Program-made: the position numbers and the translations under genes
Source: Elephas maximus indicus
Taxonomy: Eukaryota > Chordata > Mammalia > Proboscidea > Elephantidae
Assembly: GCF_024166365.1 (NCBI RefSeq)
Contig: NC_064820.1
Location: forward strand, 146,588,001 to 146,652,000
Direction: 5' to 3'
DNA: 64,000 nt
Shown: piece by piece, positions 49,270 through 62,794 of the stretch
Position numbering within the stretch: position 1 is the stretch's first letter
Layout: every line of letters begins with the position of its first letter
Notes under the pieces: generated by a model
The model's input: the letters and a program-made list of their open reading frames with translations, nothing else
The model's database searches: none
What the model was told of the DNA's origin: nothing

Positions 49270-50159
49270 CGAGGGGGTGTGTAGGGGCTGAAACCACCTC
49301 CATTTGCCGTGCCTTGTGCCTTACTGTGGGTCCGCGTTTGCCAGGAGAAAGAGGTGTCTTTTCTAATGCACGCAAAGACACCATATGGGCAAGCAGTGGC
49401 CCTGAATGGAGAGTAAAAAGTCATTTGATCTAATTTATAGAGTACCTCATTCACTGGGTTATCGAATGCATGCTACTTTGGAAAACATTAGGGCTTGTTT
49501 TGGTTTAAGTTACACACAAGTTGGTCAAATACCTCAGAGTACTTCAAAAATAATGCTGGGTTTTCTCAAATGTATATATTAATGGTACAGGTTTTTAGTG
49601 CCAGGTACTTTTTGATTGCACTGGCCTAGAATGTTCTTGCTCCTCTGGTTTGGATATGTACCAGAAGCCTCAGTCATGTCTTGGAAGTCAGCCAAGACAC
49701 TATTTCAATGACCAAGGGCCCAGCCTGATACATCTGCAGCCACCCTTGGCTAGATGTAAAAAGAGGGCACAGGATTTCTAGGAAACTGGACCAAACAGAA
49801 TTGATGATTTTGTTTTCTTCTTTGCAGTGCCCATTCTTCATTAACATAGCTTTTATGTTTTGGTCCAATTCCCAGGGGAGTAAATGCTATCATTTCTGTT
49901 TTTGACTTTCAGGAAGATAAGACCCTGTTAAATAATATACATAAAAAAAGGCAAGGTAAATTCCAAGGATTTTAAGAACCAGGACAGCATCAGACATCTG
50001 TGAGTTTGATAAGGACAGGCAAGGTATAAGATGGCTCACACTAGTCCAGATATAAATCTCTGTCAATGGGATTATTACAAAGCTGTACTCATAGCCATGC
50101 TGGTGGTCAAAAGCTGGGACAAGAAAAGCTTCAGACGAGAAGGCCAAGGGCATTTAGTT
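49270..50159. other. Intergenic stretch, nothing recognised
   Basis: No gene or repeat assigned. Confidence 0.35.
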
Positions 50160-50800
50160 TTTTTCTTTTTTACTTATTAGACCTCAGGTCTGGACTGTTA
50201 ATCACACTTATCATTCACGGCACATTACTCTATAATCAATCTATTCAAAGTCCCTCTCTTATTTTATGTATGTCTGAGTGCATGTATACATATATTTCCT
50301 CCTAATCTTACTCCCTACTTCTGCCCCCTCTGCTCTCCATAGGCAACTATTCTATGTAATTATATTATTATTTGGCTTGCATACGTTCATGTGAAGTGTG
50401 TGTTGTTGTTTGGTTTGTATTTTAATTTACATACACAATATTGTGTTATACATCTCATCTGTGTCTTTTTCACTCAGCACTCTGCTTTAAGACCTATCTG
50501 TGTTGCTACGTGCACGTCTAGTCCATCATTCCTGAATGCTGCAGAGTACTCCACAGTGTGCACTGACCACATTTGGCTCTCTGCTTCTCCAGTAATGGGT
50601 AATCCTAGTGCCTCTAACTTCCTACCACCAAAAACAGTGCTTCCATAAACAGCCTGGTACGTGTCCACTACGGACCTGCATGGAAATCTCCTTAGGTAAC
50701 CTCTCACCCTTATGGTGTCTTTGTGTACAATCCTCCTGATGGAGCGAGCCCCACAGTAAAAAGCAAGGCTTGGCAAGTGGAGCTGAGGTTGAGTTTCAGC
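50160..50800 (-). mobile_element. Old L1 3' end
   Basis: The minus strand gives the ORF2 C-terminal signature in degenerate form (MWSVHTVEYSAAFRNDG). The 3'UTR is to the left. Non-coding. Confidence 0.65.
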
Positions 50801-51179
50801 CCATATTTACTCCCTCAGTTGGAGACTCATTCAGGGCACAATCTGCAAAACCATAGGAGGTGGCCCTGCAAACAAACATACAAAAAAAAAATCCTTTCTT
50901 TCTTCCATCAAGTTTCTGTTTTTTCTACCATCTCCAATGGTTAGTGTAGGAAATGGGGGAGGGTGTCAACTGACCACAGAAATCTCATCATAATAGATGT
51001 TGTAAAAATGAATGACATGGCAGAGGCATCTGATCTCCTCATCTAACTTCACAAGGGGAAGGAGAGAGAATCATTATCAGCATGAACAGCCCAAGGCTGA
51101 TTCACATGAAGCAGAGGTCAGGCATACCTACTCTTTCTAACCTTTTTACCAATTCTGACACCTAGACATCCCTCCTATA
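50801..51179. other. Intergenic stretch, nothing recognised
   Basis: No gene or repeat assigned. Confidence 0.35.
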
Positions 51180-51946
51180 GCACTCTCTACTTCCTGCTGG
51201 GTTCACCGCAACTCACAGATAATACCCACAATTATGGGGTTTATTAGGGAAGTAACAGGTTACAATTCAGGATCAGAAATGACTCAGGACACAGTTCTTC
51301 GAATAGGACAGCCTCTTATCAGCCGTGCCTGCAGGCAGGCCTCTCTCTGGCCCTTGGCCCCTCCGCCCTGCTTGGGCAAGTATTACAAAGCTCTTTTAGC
51401 TCCGCTAATAAGTGCCTGGAGGCACACCACTCCACTAGCAAGGCTCGTGCTCGAAGGCACTTAGCTTTCTCGCTCTGTGGGCAAGGAAGCTCACAGAGCT
51501 GTCCCCTGCAGGTTTCCGCGTTCTGTTAACCTCTGCTGCTGCTGTTTCTCTGCAACTGTTTCTCACCGTTTTGCCACTTCTGGTATTACAGCTCTCTCTC
51601 TCTCTGTCTCCTACATCTAGGAGGGTCTCAACACAGGGATCCTGGGTCCAATGGATGCACTCTATTCACATCTCTTCTTCTTGGTAGTAGTCAGGGTTAC
51701 TTCTGCACTGGGATTGGCTCTCTTAAACCTAGCAGGATGGCAAAACTGACCAATCCCCTCATTAGGATTCCATACAACTTTTTTGCATGATCCCATCCCA
51801 CAGGGTTCCATGCACATTATTTGCATTATTAGCAAGCTGTCCAATCCCCTCGGTGGGCCACAAGCACCTCATTTGCATAGTCCCACGCAGCCATTTGGTG
51901 GGAGTTACAAAGACTATGGCTAGAAGGACCATGTTAAGTAATACAC
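51180..51946 (-). mobile_element. Possible LTR, unassigned
   Basis: Moderately GC-rich block with AATAAA on the minus strand at about 51239-51244, a CT-repeat at 51594-51607 and two CCAATCCCCTC motifs. The layout suggests a solo LTR, but I cannot see paired ends or a target duplication. Confidence 0.3.
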
Positions 51947-51959
51947 TGCACTGCAATGC

Positions 51960-54900
51960 TGTTGTTGTTAGGTGCTGTCGGGCTGGTTCCAACTCATAGC
52001 AACTCTATATACCACAAAATGAAACAGTGCCCCGTCCTGAGCCATCCGTACAATTGTTATGCTTGAGCCCATTGTTGCAGCCACTGTGTCAATCCATCTT
52101 ATTGAGGGTCTTCCTCTTTTCCACTGAACCTGTACTTTACCAACATGATGTCCTTCCCCAGGGACCGATCCCTCCGGACATGTCCAAAGTATGGAAGACG
52201 CATTCTCGCCATCCTTGCTTCTAAGGAGCATTCTGGTTGTACTTCTTCCAAGATGGATTTGTTCGTTCTTTTGGCAGTCCGTGATATATTCAATATTCTT
52301 TGCCAATACCACAATTCAAAGGCATCAATTCTTCTTCGATCTTCCTTATTCACTGTCCATCTTTCACATGCCCAGGAGGTGATCGAAAATACCATGGCTT
52401 GGGTCAGGTACACCTTAGTCTTCTTTGCTTTTCAACACTTTAAATAGGTCCTTTGCAGCAGATTTGCCCAATGCAGTGGGTCTTTTGATTTCCTGACTGC
52501 TGCTTCCATGGGTGTTGATTGTGGATCCAAGTAAAATGAAATCCTTGACAACTTCAATCTTTTTGCCATTTATCATGATGTTGCTTATTGGTCATGTTGA
52601 AATATAATCCATAGTGAAGGCTGTGGTCTTTGATCTTCATCAGTAAGTGCTTCAGGTCCTCTTCACTTTCAGCAAGCAAGGTTGTGTCATCTGCATAATG
52701 AAGGTCGTTAATGAGTCTTCCTCCAATCCTGGTGCCCCGGTCTTCTTCATATAGTCCAGCTTCTCGGATTATTTGCTCAGCATACAGATTGAATAGGTAT
52801 GGTGAAAGGATACAATCCTGACACACACCTTGCCTGACTTTAAACCACTCAGTATACTCTTGTTCTGTCCAAACAACTTCCTCTTTATCTATGTACCATT
52901 TCTTCATGAGCACAATTAAGTGGTCTGGAATTCCCATTCTTCATAATGTTATCCATAATTTGTTATGATCCACACAGTTGAGTGCCTTTGCGTAGTCAAT
53001 AAAACACAGGCAAACATCCTTCTGGTATTCTCTGCTTTCAGCCAACATCCAGCTGACATCAGCAATGATATCCCTGGTTCCGTGTCCTCTTCTGAATCTG
53101 GACTGAATTTCTGGCATTAACCTGTCAATATACTGTTGTAGCCGGTTTTGAATGATCTCCAGCAAAATTTTGCTTGCATGTGGTATTAATGATATTGTTC
53201 TATAATTTCCACATTCAGTCGGATCACCTTTCTTGGGAATAGGCATGAATATGGATCTCTTCCAGTCGGTTGGCCAGGTAACTGTCTCCCAAATTCCTTG
53301 GTATAGACAAGTGAGCACTTCCAGTGCTGCATCCGTTTGTTGAAACATCTCAATTGATATTCCGTCAATTCCAGGAGCCTTGTTTTTCGCCAATGCCTTC
53401 AGTGTACCTTGGACTTCTTACTCCAGTACCATTGGTTCCTGATCATATGGTACCTCCCGAAATGGTGGAATGTCGACTAATTCTTTTTGGTATAATGACT
53501 CTGTGTATTCCTTCCATCTTCTTTTGATGCTTCCTGCATCTTTTAATATTTTCCTCATGGAATCCTTCACTATTGCAACTCGAGGCTTGAATTTTTCTTC
53601 AGTCTTTCAGCTTGAGAAACACTGAGCATATTCTTCCCTTTTGGTTTTCTATCTCCAGCTCTTTGCACATGTCATTATAATACTTTACTTTGTCTTCTCC
53701 AGCCACCCTTTGAAATCTTCTGTTCAGTTCTTTTACCTCATCATTTCTTCCTTTTGCTTTAGCTGCTCGATGTTCGAGAGCAAGTTTCAGAGTCTCCTCT
53801 GACATCCATCTCAGTCTCTTCTTTCTTTCCTATCTTTTCAGTGACCTCTTGCTTTCTTCATGTATGATGTCTTTGAGGTCATTCCACAACTCATCTGGTC
53901 TACGGTCATTAGTGTTCAATGAGTCAAATCTACTCCTGAGATGATCTCTAAATTCAGGTGGGATACACTCAAGGTCGTATTTTGGCTCTTGTGGACTTGT
54001 TCTGATTTTCTTCATTTTCAACTTGAACTTGCATATGAACAATTGATGGTCTGTTCCACAGTCAGCCCCTGGCCTTATTCTGACGGATGATATTGAGCTT
54101 TTCCACTGTCTCTTTCAGATGTAGTTGATTTAATTCCTGTGTATTTCATCTAGTGAGGTCCATGTACATAGTCACTTTTTATGTTGGTGAAAAAAGGTAT
54201 TTCCAATGAAGAAGTCATTGGTCTTGCAAAATTCTGTCATTCAATCTCCGGCATTGTTTCTATAATCAAGACCATATTTTCCAACTGCCGATCCTTTTTC
54301 TTTGTTTGCAGCTTTCACATCCCAACCACCAGTAATTATCAATGCATCCTGATTGCATGTTCGATCAATTTCAGACTGCAGAAGCTGATAAAAATCTTCA
54401 ATTTCTTCATCTTTGGCCTTAGTGGTTGGTGCATAAATTTGAATAATAGTCCTTATAGGCATATGGATATTTTCCTATCACTGACAGCGCTGTACTTCAG
54501 GATAGATCTTGAAATGTTCTTTTTGACGATGAATGCAACACCATTCTTCTTCAAGTTGTCATTCTCAGCATAGTAGACCATGTGATTGTCTGATTCAAAA
54601 TGGCCAATACCAGTCCATTTCAGCTCACTAATGCCTAGGATATCAATGTTTATGAGTTCCATTTCATTTTTGATGATTTCCAATATTCCTAGAGTCATAC
54701 TTTGTACAATCCAGGTTCCGATTATTAATGGATGTTTGCAGCTGTTTCTTCTCATTTTGAGTCATGCCACATCAACAAAAGAAGGTCCCGAAAGCTTTAC
54801 TCCATCCACATCATTAAGGTCAACTCTACTTTGAGGAGGCAGCTCTTCCCCAGTCATCTTTTGAGTGCCTTCCAACCTGGGGGCTCATCTTCCAGCAGTA

Positions 54901-55123
54901 TATCAGACAATGTTCACTGCTATTCATAAGGTTTTCATTGGCTAATTCTTTTCAGAAGTAGACTGCCAGGTCCTTCTTCCTAGTCTGTCTTAGTCTGAAG
55001 CTCAGCTGAAACCTGTCCTCCATGGGTGACCCTGCTGGTATCTGAATACCAGTGGCATAGCTTCTAGCATCACAGCAACATGGAAGCCCCCACAGTATGA
55101 CAAAGTGACAGACACGTGGGGGG
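51960..55123 (-). mobile_element. RTE LINE, near full length (3.2 kb)
   Basis: Runs from tail GTTGTTGTTAGGTGCTGTCG to a 5'UTR-like region near 55123. An imperfect 13-base target duplication (11 of 13) lies at 51947-51959 and 55124-55136. Length fits a complete RTE element. Confidence 0.9.
51968..54755 (-). pseudogene. RTE endonuclease/reverse transcriptase pseudogene
   Basis: Starts near 54755 with an APE-type endonuclease (IGTWIVQSMTLG, ISELKWTGIGHF, then ALIITGGWDVKA). It continues into a reverse transcriptase (NKAPGIDGISIEMF; CFIDYAKALNCVDHNKLW; SPYLFNLYAEQI; LHYADDTTLLAE). All three minus frames are used in turn, so several frameshifts are present. The YADD polymerase motif itself is intact. 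Not functional. Confidence 0.9.
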
Positions 55124-55136
55124 TGCACCACAATGC

Positions 55137-55911
55137 GTACACTTAATTTGACCATGTAGTGCCACATTGTTAAAGCACTTTATACATGGGCTAATGAAGT
55201 ATGTGTGAGCGCCACGGCTTGACTGTGAGCTCTACAAGTACTGGGGAGTCAGGTATGGCTACAACACACTGGTGGTAGAGAAAATGTACCTGCCTGAGGC
55301 CAAGGTGAGGGGCCTAGGCACTGAGCTCGTTTGCTTTGTCTTGAAGATGGGCAGAGAAACATCTTTTCCCTTAACACTGTTGTCCTTCTCATGTTTAAAA
55401 CATAGAGAAAATGGCTGGCCTCATATCTGCAACTTAGCAGTGCCAGGTGGCTTTGCCACAATTTGTGGAAGCTATCCATTCTGCCTTTGCCCCTTGGTGA
55501 CCATCCTGTGATAGACACAAGTAAGGACTGACAGTCCTTACTCAAGGTCATCAGGGCAGGTTTGGATTCAACCATTTAGGACACTTCTCTTAAACCAGTC
55601 AAGTTTCAAATTCATTGGCAATTCTTAGTGGCAATTCAGGAACATCTGAACCCTCTTAAAATAACTGTGTGGAAATAATCGAAACAGCTAAGTTATAAAG
55701 AATGTTGTTACTTATTTTCATGCTGCCGTTTTCTCATCTATCAATGAGGATAACCACAGCGGGAACTTTATAAGGAGATGGAAGACTCAGTTCATGATTT
55801 TCCAGGAAATAATAAATGGCCTTTTCAGGAGATACCTGGATGAAAGTTGGCCCTAGAAATCAAATATTTCTAGATCCTTTTTGTGAATTTAGAATTACAC
55901 TTCAGTACTTG
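55137..55911. other. Intergenic stretch, nothing recognised
   Basis: A few short open frames on both strands without recognisable product. Confidence 0.35.
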
Positions 55912-56089
55912 CTCAACTGCTAACCAAAAAGTCAACAGTTTAAACCCACCAGCCACTCTACGGGAATAAGATGTGGCAGTCTGCTTCCATAAAGATTTAC
56001 AGCCTTGGGAACATTATGGAGCAGTTCTACTCTGTCCTGTAGGGCCATTTTGAGTTGGAATTGACTCGACAGCAACAGGTTTGGTTTTT
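55912..56089 (+). repeat. AfroSINE, long variant, 5'-truncated
   Basis: Begins inside the head (CTCAACTGCTAACCAAAAAG) and runs through AGATGTGGCAGTCTGCTTCC to CAACAGGTTTGG. Confidence 0.9.
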
Positions 56090-56539
56090 AGTAGTTATAA
56101 TAAGGCTGGGTAATAGTCATTATGCAAGGACATGAGCCACACTGAGTACCATAGTCATTACCACTGTAAAAATGCAAGGAGGTGGGCTTTGCAAAGCAAT
56201 GCAGAGGAATAGAAATACAAATCAATTGAGTGCATTAACAAACATCACGGTCCAGATAATATTTACCACTGAATGGGCCTATGACATAAAAACCATAATC
56301 CAAGATTGGCATTCAGAAAGAGGAACACAAGGAAAAGCCTAGAGGTGACCACCACATGACAAGAAAGACCCAGAGATTCACAAATGGTCTGTCTGGTACT
56401 ATCCAGTGAGACCAGACTTATCTTTCCTGAAGGCTCCATCATGGCTCCGTCCCCTTTTATACCTCACCCCAGAAATGTTATCACCCTTTGGGGCCCTAGA
56501 GCCAGCCTGTTCCTGCTCCCCTGCTGGAGAGAGTGCCTG
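56090..56539. other. Intergenic stretch, nothing recognised
   Basis: No gene or repeat assigned. Confidence 0.35.
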
Positions 56540-56639
56540 CTATGATATATCAAAACAAAGCAAAAATCAAAAATAAATAAAATAACACCTTAATGCCTCT
56601 TGGACAGCAGACAATAGCAAATCATATAAAGAAATGAGA

Positions 56640-57600
56640 CAAGATGGCTTAACCAAGTGACCAAAGTAAAGGGGCAAAAAAACTTCCAGAGAAAGAGATG
56701 GTAGTTGAACTGCCTGATAATGAATTCAAATGGCTTATATATAGGGTCCTCAAAGACATCAAGGAAAACACAGATGAAACCCTAGAAGAATTCAGGACAA
56801 CAATACAACAACAAAATGAGAAATTAAATAGACAATTAGAAATCCTAAAAAACAGCAACTAGAAATCCAGGAGATTAACAATAAAATATCAGAAACAGAT
56901 AACTCAATCAAAGGACATAGAAGTAGAATTAAAGCAATGGCAGAAAGAATTGGCAAAATAGAGGACAAATTCCTTGATACCAATTTGTTTGAGGAACAAT
57001 CAGAAAAAAAAATTTTTTTTAAATGAAGAGAGACTAAGAGTTACGTGGGGCACTATGAAGGGGAATAATTTACAAGTGATTGGAATCACAGAATAGGAGG
57101 AGACAAAAAAAGTGCAAAGAGAATTTTTGAAGATCTGCTGGAAGAAAACTTTCCCAACATCATGAAGGATGAGAAGATTTCTATCCAAGAAGCTCAATGA
57201 ACCTATACAGGATAGACCCCAAAAGAAAATCACCAAGACATATCATAATCAAACTTTCCAAGTCCAAAGATAAAGAGAGAATTCTGAGAGCAGCTTTCAA
57301 AAAACAAAATATCACCTACAAAGGGACTCCAGTAAGACTAAGCTCTGATTTCTCAGCAGAAACCATGCAGGCAAGAAAGCAATAGGATGATATATATAAA
57401 ACCCTGAAAGAAAATAATTGCCAACCAAGAATAATATACCCAGCAAAACTGTCTCTCCAATATGATGGTGAAATCAGGACATTCTCAGGTAAATAGAAAT
57501 TAAGTGAATTTGTAAAAACCACATCATCCTTACAAGAAATATTAAATGGAGTCTTTTGGATAGAGAACCAAATGACATCAGGCAACAACCTGAGAGTAAG
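56640..57600 (+). pseudogene. L1 ORF1 pseudogene
   Basis: A glutamate/lysine-rich coiled-coil segment (NTDETLEEFRTTIQQQNEKL) is followed by the ORF1p RNA-binding C-terminal domain (SPRHIIIKLSKSKDKERIL; KGTPVRLSSDFSAETMQARK; IIYPAKLSLQYDGEIRTFSG). In-frame stops occur, for example after QARKQ and in the coiled coil. Confidence 0.85.
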
Positions 57601-58129
57601 ACACACAATGACATCACTGAGATGCCAACCCAGATAGGGAAATCTCAAAAGTAAAATAAAGTTACGGAATCAAATGTCAATCTATAAGCACAATGACTTC
57701 AAAACAAAAAGGGGAAATAAATGGTGTAGACAAAGAACTTCCAAATGGAGAGGAAGTCATGGTGATATCCAGAAATAGCAGACTGCTTTAAATTTAGGAA
57801 GATAAAGATAAACATCAGAGTAACCACCAAAAAAAGTTAATAATCTACTCACCAAAATAAGAAGAAAGCCATAAATATTCAGTAAATACAAAATCAAGAA
57901 CAAGAAGGAAATGAAAAGAAAATACATAAACAAAAAGAACTCCACATAGAAAACTAAGAAAAACAAAGGAAATGGCAACACCACAACAAAAAGCAAAACA
58001 AAATGACAACAGTAAATTCATACCTATGGATTATCACACTGAATATAAATGGCTTAAATGCACTAGTCAAGAAATAGAGAATAGCAGAATGTATTTTAAA
58101 AAATGACATATCAATATGTTGGCTACAAT

Positions 58130-58203
58130 AAACCCATTGCCATCGAGTCAATTCAGACTCATAGCGACCCTATAGGACAGAGTAGAACTGCCCCATAGGG
58201 TTT
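58130..58203 (-). repeat. AfroSINE fragment at an L1 deletion junction
   Basis: Seventy-four bases of SINE 3' half (AACCCATTGCCATCGAGTCA ... CCCCATAGGGTTT). It lies where the L1 skips from the endonuclease region to the RT. Confidence 0.88.
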
Positions 58204-58239
58204 ATACACTTTAAACATTAAAAAATCAATCAATGTAAT

Positions 58240-60290
58240 TCACCACATAAATAAAACAAAAGAAAAGAATCACATGATCAACTCAATTGTTGCAGAAAAG
58301 GCATTTGATAAAGCCTAATACAACCATTCTTGATAAAAAACTCTTGGCAAAATAGGAATAGAAGGGAAATTCCTAAACATGATTAATGACATATATACAA
58401 AACCAACAGCCAACCTTATTCTCAATGGAGAGACTGAAAGCATTACCCTTGAGAATGGGAACTAGACAAGGATACCCTTTATCACCACTTTTATTCAATA
58501 TTGTACTGGAAGTCCAAGTTAGAGCAATAAGACAAGATAGGGAAATAAAAGGAATCCAAATTGGTAAGGAAGAAGTAAAACTATCCCTATTTGCAGATGA
58601 CATGATCCTATACATAGGAAACTCCAGAGACTCTGCAAGAAAACTACTAGAACTAATAGAAGGACTTAGGAAAGTGGCATGAGACAAGATTAACATACAA
58701 AAATCAGTCGGATTCTTCTAACCAAGGGAACTCCGAAAAGGAAATCAGGAAAACAATACCACTTACATTAACCCCCCCAAAAATAAAATACTTGGGAATA
58801 AACCTAACTAGGGATGGAAAAGATTTATACAAAAAAAAAATTACAAAAAAACTACTGCAAGAAACTGAAAAAGACCTGCCTAAATGGAAAAACATATCAT
58901 CCTCATGGATAGGAAGACAATGTTGTGAAAATGATAATACTAACTAAAGTGATCTACAGATATAATGAAATCCCATCCAAAGTCCAAAAACACTTTTTAA
59001 CGAGATAGAAAAACTAATCACCAACTTTATATGGAAAGGAAAGAGGCCCCGGATAAGTAAAGCATTACTGAAAAAAAAAAAGAACAAAGTAGGAGGCTTC
59101 ACACTTCCCAGTCTCAGAACCTACTGTACAGCCATGGCAGTCAAAACAGCCTGGTACTGCTGCAACAACAGGTACATAGACCAATGCAACAGAATTGAAA
59201 ACCCTGGAAAAAAAACCACCCACCTAAGGACAGTTACTCTTCCACGAAGGGTAGAAATCCATTAAATAGGGAAGAGATCATCTTTTTAACAAATGGTGCT
59301 GGCAAAACTGGATATCCATTAGCAGAAAAATGAAACAGAATCCATACCTAACACCACACACAAAAACTAACTCAAGATGGATCGAAGACCTAAATGTAAA
59401 ACTTAAAACCATAGAGGTCATAAAAGAAAAAAATAGGGGCAGACCTAGGAGCCCTAATTTATGGCATAAATAGACCATCAAACATAACTAAAAAAGCAGA
59501 AACAGCAGAAGTTAAACTAGACAATTGGGACCTCCTGAAAATTAAATCCTTATGCTCATCAATTACTTTTCCAAAAGAGTGAAAAGAGAACTCACAGATC
59601 GGGAGAAAAAATTTGGCTATGAATATTGACAAGGGCCTGATCTCTAAAATTTATAGAAAACTCCAACAACTCAACAAGAAAAAGACAAGCAAAGAAGAAG
59701 TCCAGGCAGCCAACAAATACATGAAGAGATGCTCACGATCATTAGCCATTAGAGAGATGCAAACCAAAACTACAATGACACCGGTAATAACAGCACTGAT
59801 CCAAAATCTCAGAAAAACAACAAATGCTGGAGAGGCTGTGGAGAGATTGGAACTCTCATACATTGCTGGTGGGAATGTGAAATGGTACAACCATTATGGA
59901 AAACAATATGGCACTTCCTCAAAAGCTAGCAATAGAAACACCATATGATCCAGCAATCCCACTCCTAGGTATATATCCTAGAGAAATAAGAGCTGTGACA
60001 CGAATACACATATGCACACCTATGTTCATTGCAGCATTATTTACAATAGCAAAAAATGAAAACAGTCTAAGTGCCCATCAACAGATGAATGCATAAACAA
60101 ACTGTGGTACATACACACAATGAAATACTATACAACGTTAAAGAGTAATGACAAATCTGTGAAACATCTCACAACATGGAGGAACCTGGAGGACACTATG
60201 CAGAAGGAAATAGGTCAATCAAAAAAGGACAAATATTGTATGAGATCACCATTGTAAAAAGTCTAGAAAAGGTTTTCACAAAGACAGAAA
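58240..60290 (+). pseudogene. L1 ORF2 reverse transcriptase/C-terminal pseudogene
   Basis: Longest intact part at 58386-58682 encodes [18 protein letters not shown] and [12 protein letters not shown], the RT palm with FADD. It is followed in other frames by the C-terminal region ([57 protein letters not shown]). The N-terminal part of the RT and most of the endonuclease are missing. Confidence 0.9.
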
Positions 60291-61484
60291 CATTCTTTGA
60301 TGGTTACCAGGGATGAGGGGAGGAGGGAAAACCACAAACTATATAGTAGACATGCACTAACTTTGATGAACAGAGAGATAATATACAATATGGGGGAAGT
60401 CAGCACAACATAATCAAGGTAAAGGAAGACACTGAAAGGTACGTAAAAGGCAACAAGGGTAAATACTAATATATAATCCTGCAACAATAATAATAACAAA
60501 CAATAATGTATGAATGGATATATAGGTAGATATGTAAGCTGAACAGGGGTGAAAGGGCATATGGAAACACACCTATACATATATATATGTGTACATGCTG
60601 CAAATATACCCATGTATGCAATAGAGCACACAGGGGACACAGTCATGAAAACTTGTTAGCCATAACCATACGGTTCCCAGGACTGAGATACTGGGCTTGA
60701 GGGCTAGGGACCATAGTCTCAGGGGACATCTAAGTCAATTAGCATATTATAATTCATATAGGCAATGTTCTACTTCCTACCTTGGTGAGTACTGACTGAG
60801 GTCTTAAAAGCTTGCAACTGACCATCTAAGATACAGCAATTGGTTTCTTCTGGTCCAGAGCAAAGAAGAGTGAAGAAAATCGAAGACTCAAGGAAACAAT
60901 TAGTCCAGAGGACTAATGGACCGCATGAACCACAGCCTCCATTAGCCCAAGACCAGAAGAACTAGATGGTGCCTGGCTACCACTACTGACTGCTCTGACC
61001 AGGACCACAATAGCAGGCCATGGACAGAGTGGGAGAGAAATGCAAAACAAATTTCAAACTCATAAATAAAACTAGACTTACTGGTCTGATAGAGACTGGT
61101 GGAACCCCCGAGACTATGGGCCTTAGATACCCTTCGAACTTGGAACTGAAATCACTCCCAGAGATCACATTATAGCCATATAATAGACAGGCCTATAAAA
61201 GGAACAATAACACCAGTGAGGAATGTATGCCTCAGGACAATCAACTATACAAGCCAGACCTAAAGGGCAGCGTTTGCCCAAAAGCAAAGTTCAGAAGGAC
61301 GGTAGGGGCAGGAAAGCTGGATGAATGAACATGAGGAACCCAGTTGGGAAGGAAAGTACTGACACATTCAAGGGTTTGCAACCAATGTCACAAAACAAGG
61401 TGTGTATAAATAGTTGAATGTGAAACTAATTTGCTCTGTAAACTTTCACCTAAACAACAATAATTCTTAAAAATAAATAAAGAA

Positions 61485-61718
61485 GTTATTGTGTCACTAG
61501 ATGACTAAGCAAGAACAAATGGGCCAAAATTTAAGGCAAAGGAGATAGGGCTGGCTCATAAGGAAGTATTTGGTACAAAGGGAAATGTAAGGTTTGACTA
61601 GGCCATGGGCAGGAGGATGGGAACTTCATCTCATTCCAGGAGACCTTTAAAGGAATGGACAGAGCAGGGCAACTTGCATAGTCTAGATTCAAGGCTTAAA
61701 GCCAGGGGGACCTCTCAG
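61485..61718. other. Short intergenic stretch, nothing recognised
   Basis: Single-copy-looking sequence between the L1 tail and the next SINE. Confidence 0.35.
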
Positions 61719-61922
61719 AGCTCCTTTTGGGTGGTGCAAAGGGTTAATGCGGTTGCTGCTAACCAAGGTTGAAGGTTTGAGACCACCTAGAGGTGCCTCA
61801 GAAGAAAGCCCTGGTAATCCACTTACAAAAAATCAGCCACTGGAAGCCTATAGAGCACAGTTCTACTCTGACACACATGAGGTCACCATGAGTTGGAATT
61901 GACTAGATGGCAACTGGTAAAA
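61719..61922 (+). repeat. AfroSINE, variant subfamily
   Basis: Shares GGTGGTGCAAAGGGTTAATG-type head and the AAAAATCAGCCACTGGAAGC middle with the copy at 44972-45173. Confidence 0.88.
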
Positions 61923-62794
61923 ACACCTCAGAAAACCAGATGTTGTATCTGAATATTTTGTTCTTAACAAGTAGAAAAAAAGTACCTATTCCTAGAGGAA
62001 TAAGGAGGGCTGAGAGCCTGTCTAGGATTCCAAGAGCTCAGTCTACCTGGCATGTCTGACCTTCTGAGCCCAAGTGTGAGCTTGTTGCTACTCACTTTCT
62101 TAACCACTTTTAGGGGGTGAGAAAAGGGAAATCTTAAAGTCCATTTAGTAAAAGAGACTTTCAAATAAGCAAATAAGTCTTACCTATTGTGTTCAAGCGA
62201 CATTTGCCAATTATCTATTCAGAACTACTATAAAAGTTTCTACTAAGAAAACTTCCTGGAGGTATTGAACGATGCTAGACGGAGGAGACATGAGATCACT
62301 GCATTCCTGGTGAGCTCCTCAGGGCACACCGGTGAACAGGTTCTTCCCAACAACCACGCGCTCTCTACCCCGTCTCAGCTGGGGCCAAACTTGTGCATGA
62401 AAAAGTTTCACTCTGTTGCCTCAGCCAACAGCAACGGTATACTCGCTCCCCATACCAGGTTCCTTAAGCAATAGATGAATCCTCTTCACTTCCTCCTTTA
62501 CTTCCTACCAAGAGTGTAGTTCCACTTTCAGTGTGGAGGTCAGAAAGGGGTGACAACATCACTACTTCCCTTGAACTATTCACTCAGTCATCCTAGCAGG
62601 TTTCTTGAGAGGTAAGCCCCAAACTTCCTTTTGAAAATAAAAAAACTAGAGATTATAGTTCTCAAACTGAACATTCTATTTTCTTACCCCTTGATTCCCG
62701 TTATTTTAAAACCTTCAAAACAAGCCCCTAAGGTGGATCTCTAGGACTTGAGGTTGGCTGACAGAACTGAACTATTTAGGAGAACTGCCTTCTA
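61923..62794. other. Intergenic stretch, nothing recognised
   Basis: No gene or repeat assigned. Confidence 0.35.

Larger units (their letters stand above)
56540..61484 (+). mobile_element. L1 with ORF1, deleted ORF2 and complete 3'UTR
   Basis: Order is ORF1 (about 56640-57600), a remnant of the ORF2 endonuclease region, a SINE fragment at 58130, the reverse transcriptase and C-terminal part of ORF2 (58240-60290), then the 3'UTR ending AAAATAAATAAAG. About 5 kb in place of the usual 6-7 kb. Frameshifts throughout. Confidence 0.92.

Noticed and set aside
51594-51607. CT-rich promoter element
   Set aside because: Simple (CT)n microsatellite with no nearby gene start.
52941-53393. 150-codon open frame as a host reverse-transcriptase-like gene
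   Set aside because: It is one of several frame-shifted pieces of an RTE LINE pseudogene.
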